Source of the DNA: Bacteroidaceae bacterium
Lineage (GTDB): Bacteria; Bacteroidota; Bacteroidia; Bacteroidales; Bacteroidaceae
Assembly (NCBI GenBank): GCA_017622815.1
Contig: JAGAQH010000024.1
Span: 1 to 64,000 of the forward strand
Length of the DNA: 64,000 nucleotides
Reading direction: 5' to 3'
The notes under the pieces are model-generated. The model was not told the origin of the DNA. It did not search any database and worked only from the letters and a program-made list of their open reading frames with translations. The translations under genes and the position numbers were made by a program. This document shows, piece after piece, positions 63,695 through 64,000 of the stretch (positions within the stretch are counted from its first letter, which is position 1; every line of letters starts with the position of its first letter).

Positions 63695-64000
63695 ATGACT
63701 ATGAGACGCTGTCTGCGCTGTTTGCTGCCCATACTGCTGTTGCTTATGCCGATGGCGTCAGAAGGACAGGTATTCACCTCAGTGGAGGTGCCTGACAGCA
63801 TCTGGGACAAGATGCAGGGACGCTCATATCCTCGGGGATGTGGCGTGCCGAGAGCGGAGTTGCGCTTCCTGCAACTGTCGCATTACGACTTTGACGGGAA
63901 CAGACATGTGGGCCAGATGGTGTGCAACCGCCTCATCGCAGACGACCTGGTGTTCATATTCAGGGAACTCTATGAAGCCCGCTATCCGATAGCACGAATG
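63695..64000 (+). CDS. M15 family metallopeptidase, partial at window edge
   Basis: The frame starts one base after the permease stop and runs off the window after 102 codons. The start has a signal peptide (MRRCLRCLLPILLLLMPMASEG) and continues with LRFLQLSHYDFDGNRHVGQMVCNRLIADDLVFIFRELYEARYPIARM, the N-terminal pattern of Bacteroidota M15 (D-alanyl-D-alanine carboxypeptidase-like) enzymes. The catalytic zinc motifs lie beyond the window. A second ATG at 63701 may be the true start. Confidence 0.8.
   Translation, partial: MTMRRCLRCLLPILLLLMPMASEGQVFTSVEVPDSIWDKMQGRSYPRGCGVPRAELRFLQLSHYDFDGNRHVGQMVCNRLIADDLVFIFRELYEARYPIARM

Overview
The window looks like a chromosomal segment of a Bacteroidales bacterium, most likely a Prevotella-like member of the phylum Bacteroidota. 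The evidence is the promoter type (a -7 box TAnnTTTG with a -33 TTTG about 20 bases upstream, seen before many genes), weak Shine-Dalgarno sites, families confined to the phylum (smalltalk protein, DUF6089, DUF6242, DUF4924, PorW/PorX), and the conserved order DUF6242-DUF6089-uppS-bamA-Skp-Skp-Skp-murI. Gene density is high and nearly everything is core metabolism or cell envelope. I see no complete prophage, conjugative element, insertion sequence or CRISPR array.

Region by region. 1-2930 is the only clearly accessory stretch: an AT-rich, 5'-truncated BspA-like leucine-rich-repeat gene, a repeat-rich non-coding stretch with an origin-like inverted repeat, a 34-residue smalltalk protein and an HU-like protein. 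The last two look like the surviving end of the common Bacteroidales VirE/smalltalk/HU/amidase cassette. 3114-5171 is metG. 5246-9143 (minus) is an envelope operon: an OmpA/TPR-like lipoprotein, a thioredoxin-fold lipoprotein without its cysteines, and a LolC/E-type permease. xerD (minus) diverges from aroQ, followed by an O-methyltransferase, rbfA, yifB and an unknown small gene; tdh has its own promoter and terminator. 15053-23231 (minus) is the outer-membrane biogenesis operon. ribD diverges from prmC-recX; then come pyrE, a START-like protein, argH and a cysteine-rich lipoprotein.

29072-40052 holds tRNA-Lys, a degenerate 22-base repeat array, an acyl-CoA synthetase, a radical-SAM sulfatase-maturase-like enzyme, a ClC channel, tsaC, prfC, DUF4924, a LysE exporter, a ROK sugar kinase and tRNA-Pro. 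tRNA-Pro and aroA fire from interleaved divergent promoters. 40053-46587 carries aroA, a small acidic protein, and the type IX secretion factors PorW and PorX, surrounded by palindromic repeats. 46979-49640 (minus) is psd-pssA-tsaE plus an unknown membrane protein. 49815-56499 (plus) is dnaE-trxA-(unknown)-tadA-yraN-birA-pyrH. 56659-59398 (minus) has a helix-hairpin-helix protein that lacks a signal peptide and begins just after tRNA-Leu, and tdk. 59556-64000 (plus) is rsmI, a coiled-coil lipoprotein, hflX, an AI-2E-type permease and the start of an M15 peptidase that runs off the window.

The genes fit one picture: a diderm anaerobe or facultative anaerobe that builds and maintains its outer membrane (Bam, Skp, Lol-like, phosphatidylethanolamine synthesis, isoprenoid carrier, D-glutamate) and uses type IX secretion. 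The most unusual observations are the palindromic GGACACGG-type repeats around porW-porX, the origin-like repeat in the decayed cassette, the gene apparently cut at tRNA-Leu, the cysteine-free TlpA-like lipoprotein and the all-cysteine Rieske-like lipoprotein. I did not find a convincing complete new system; the findings are leads of modest size.
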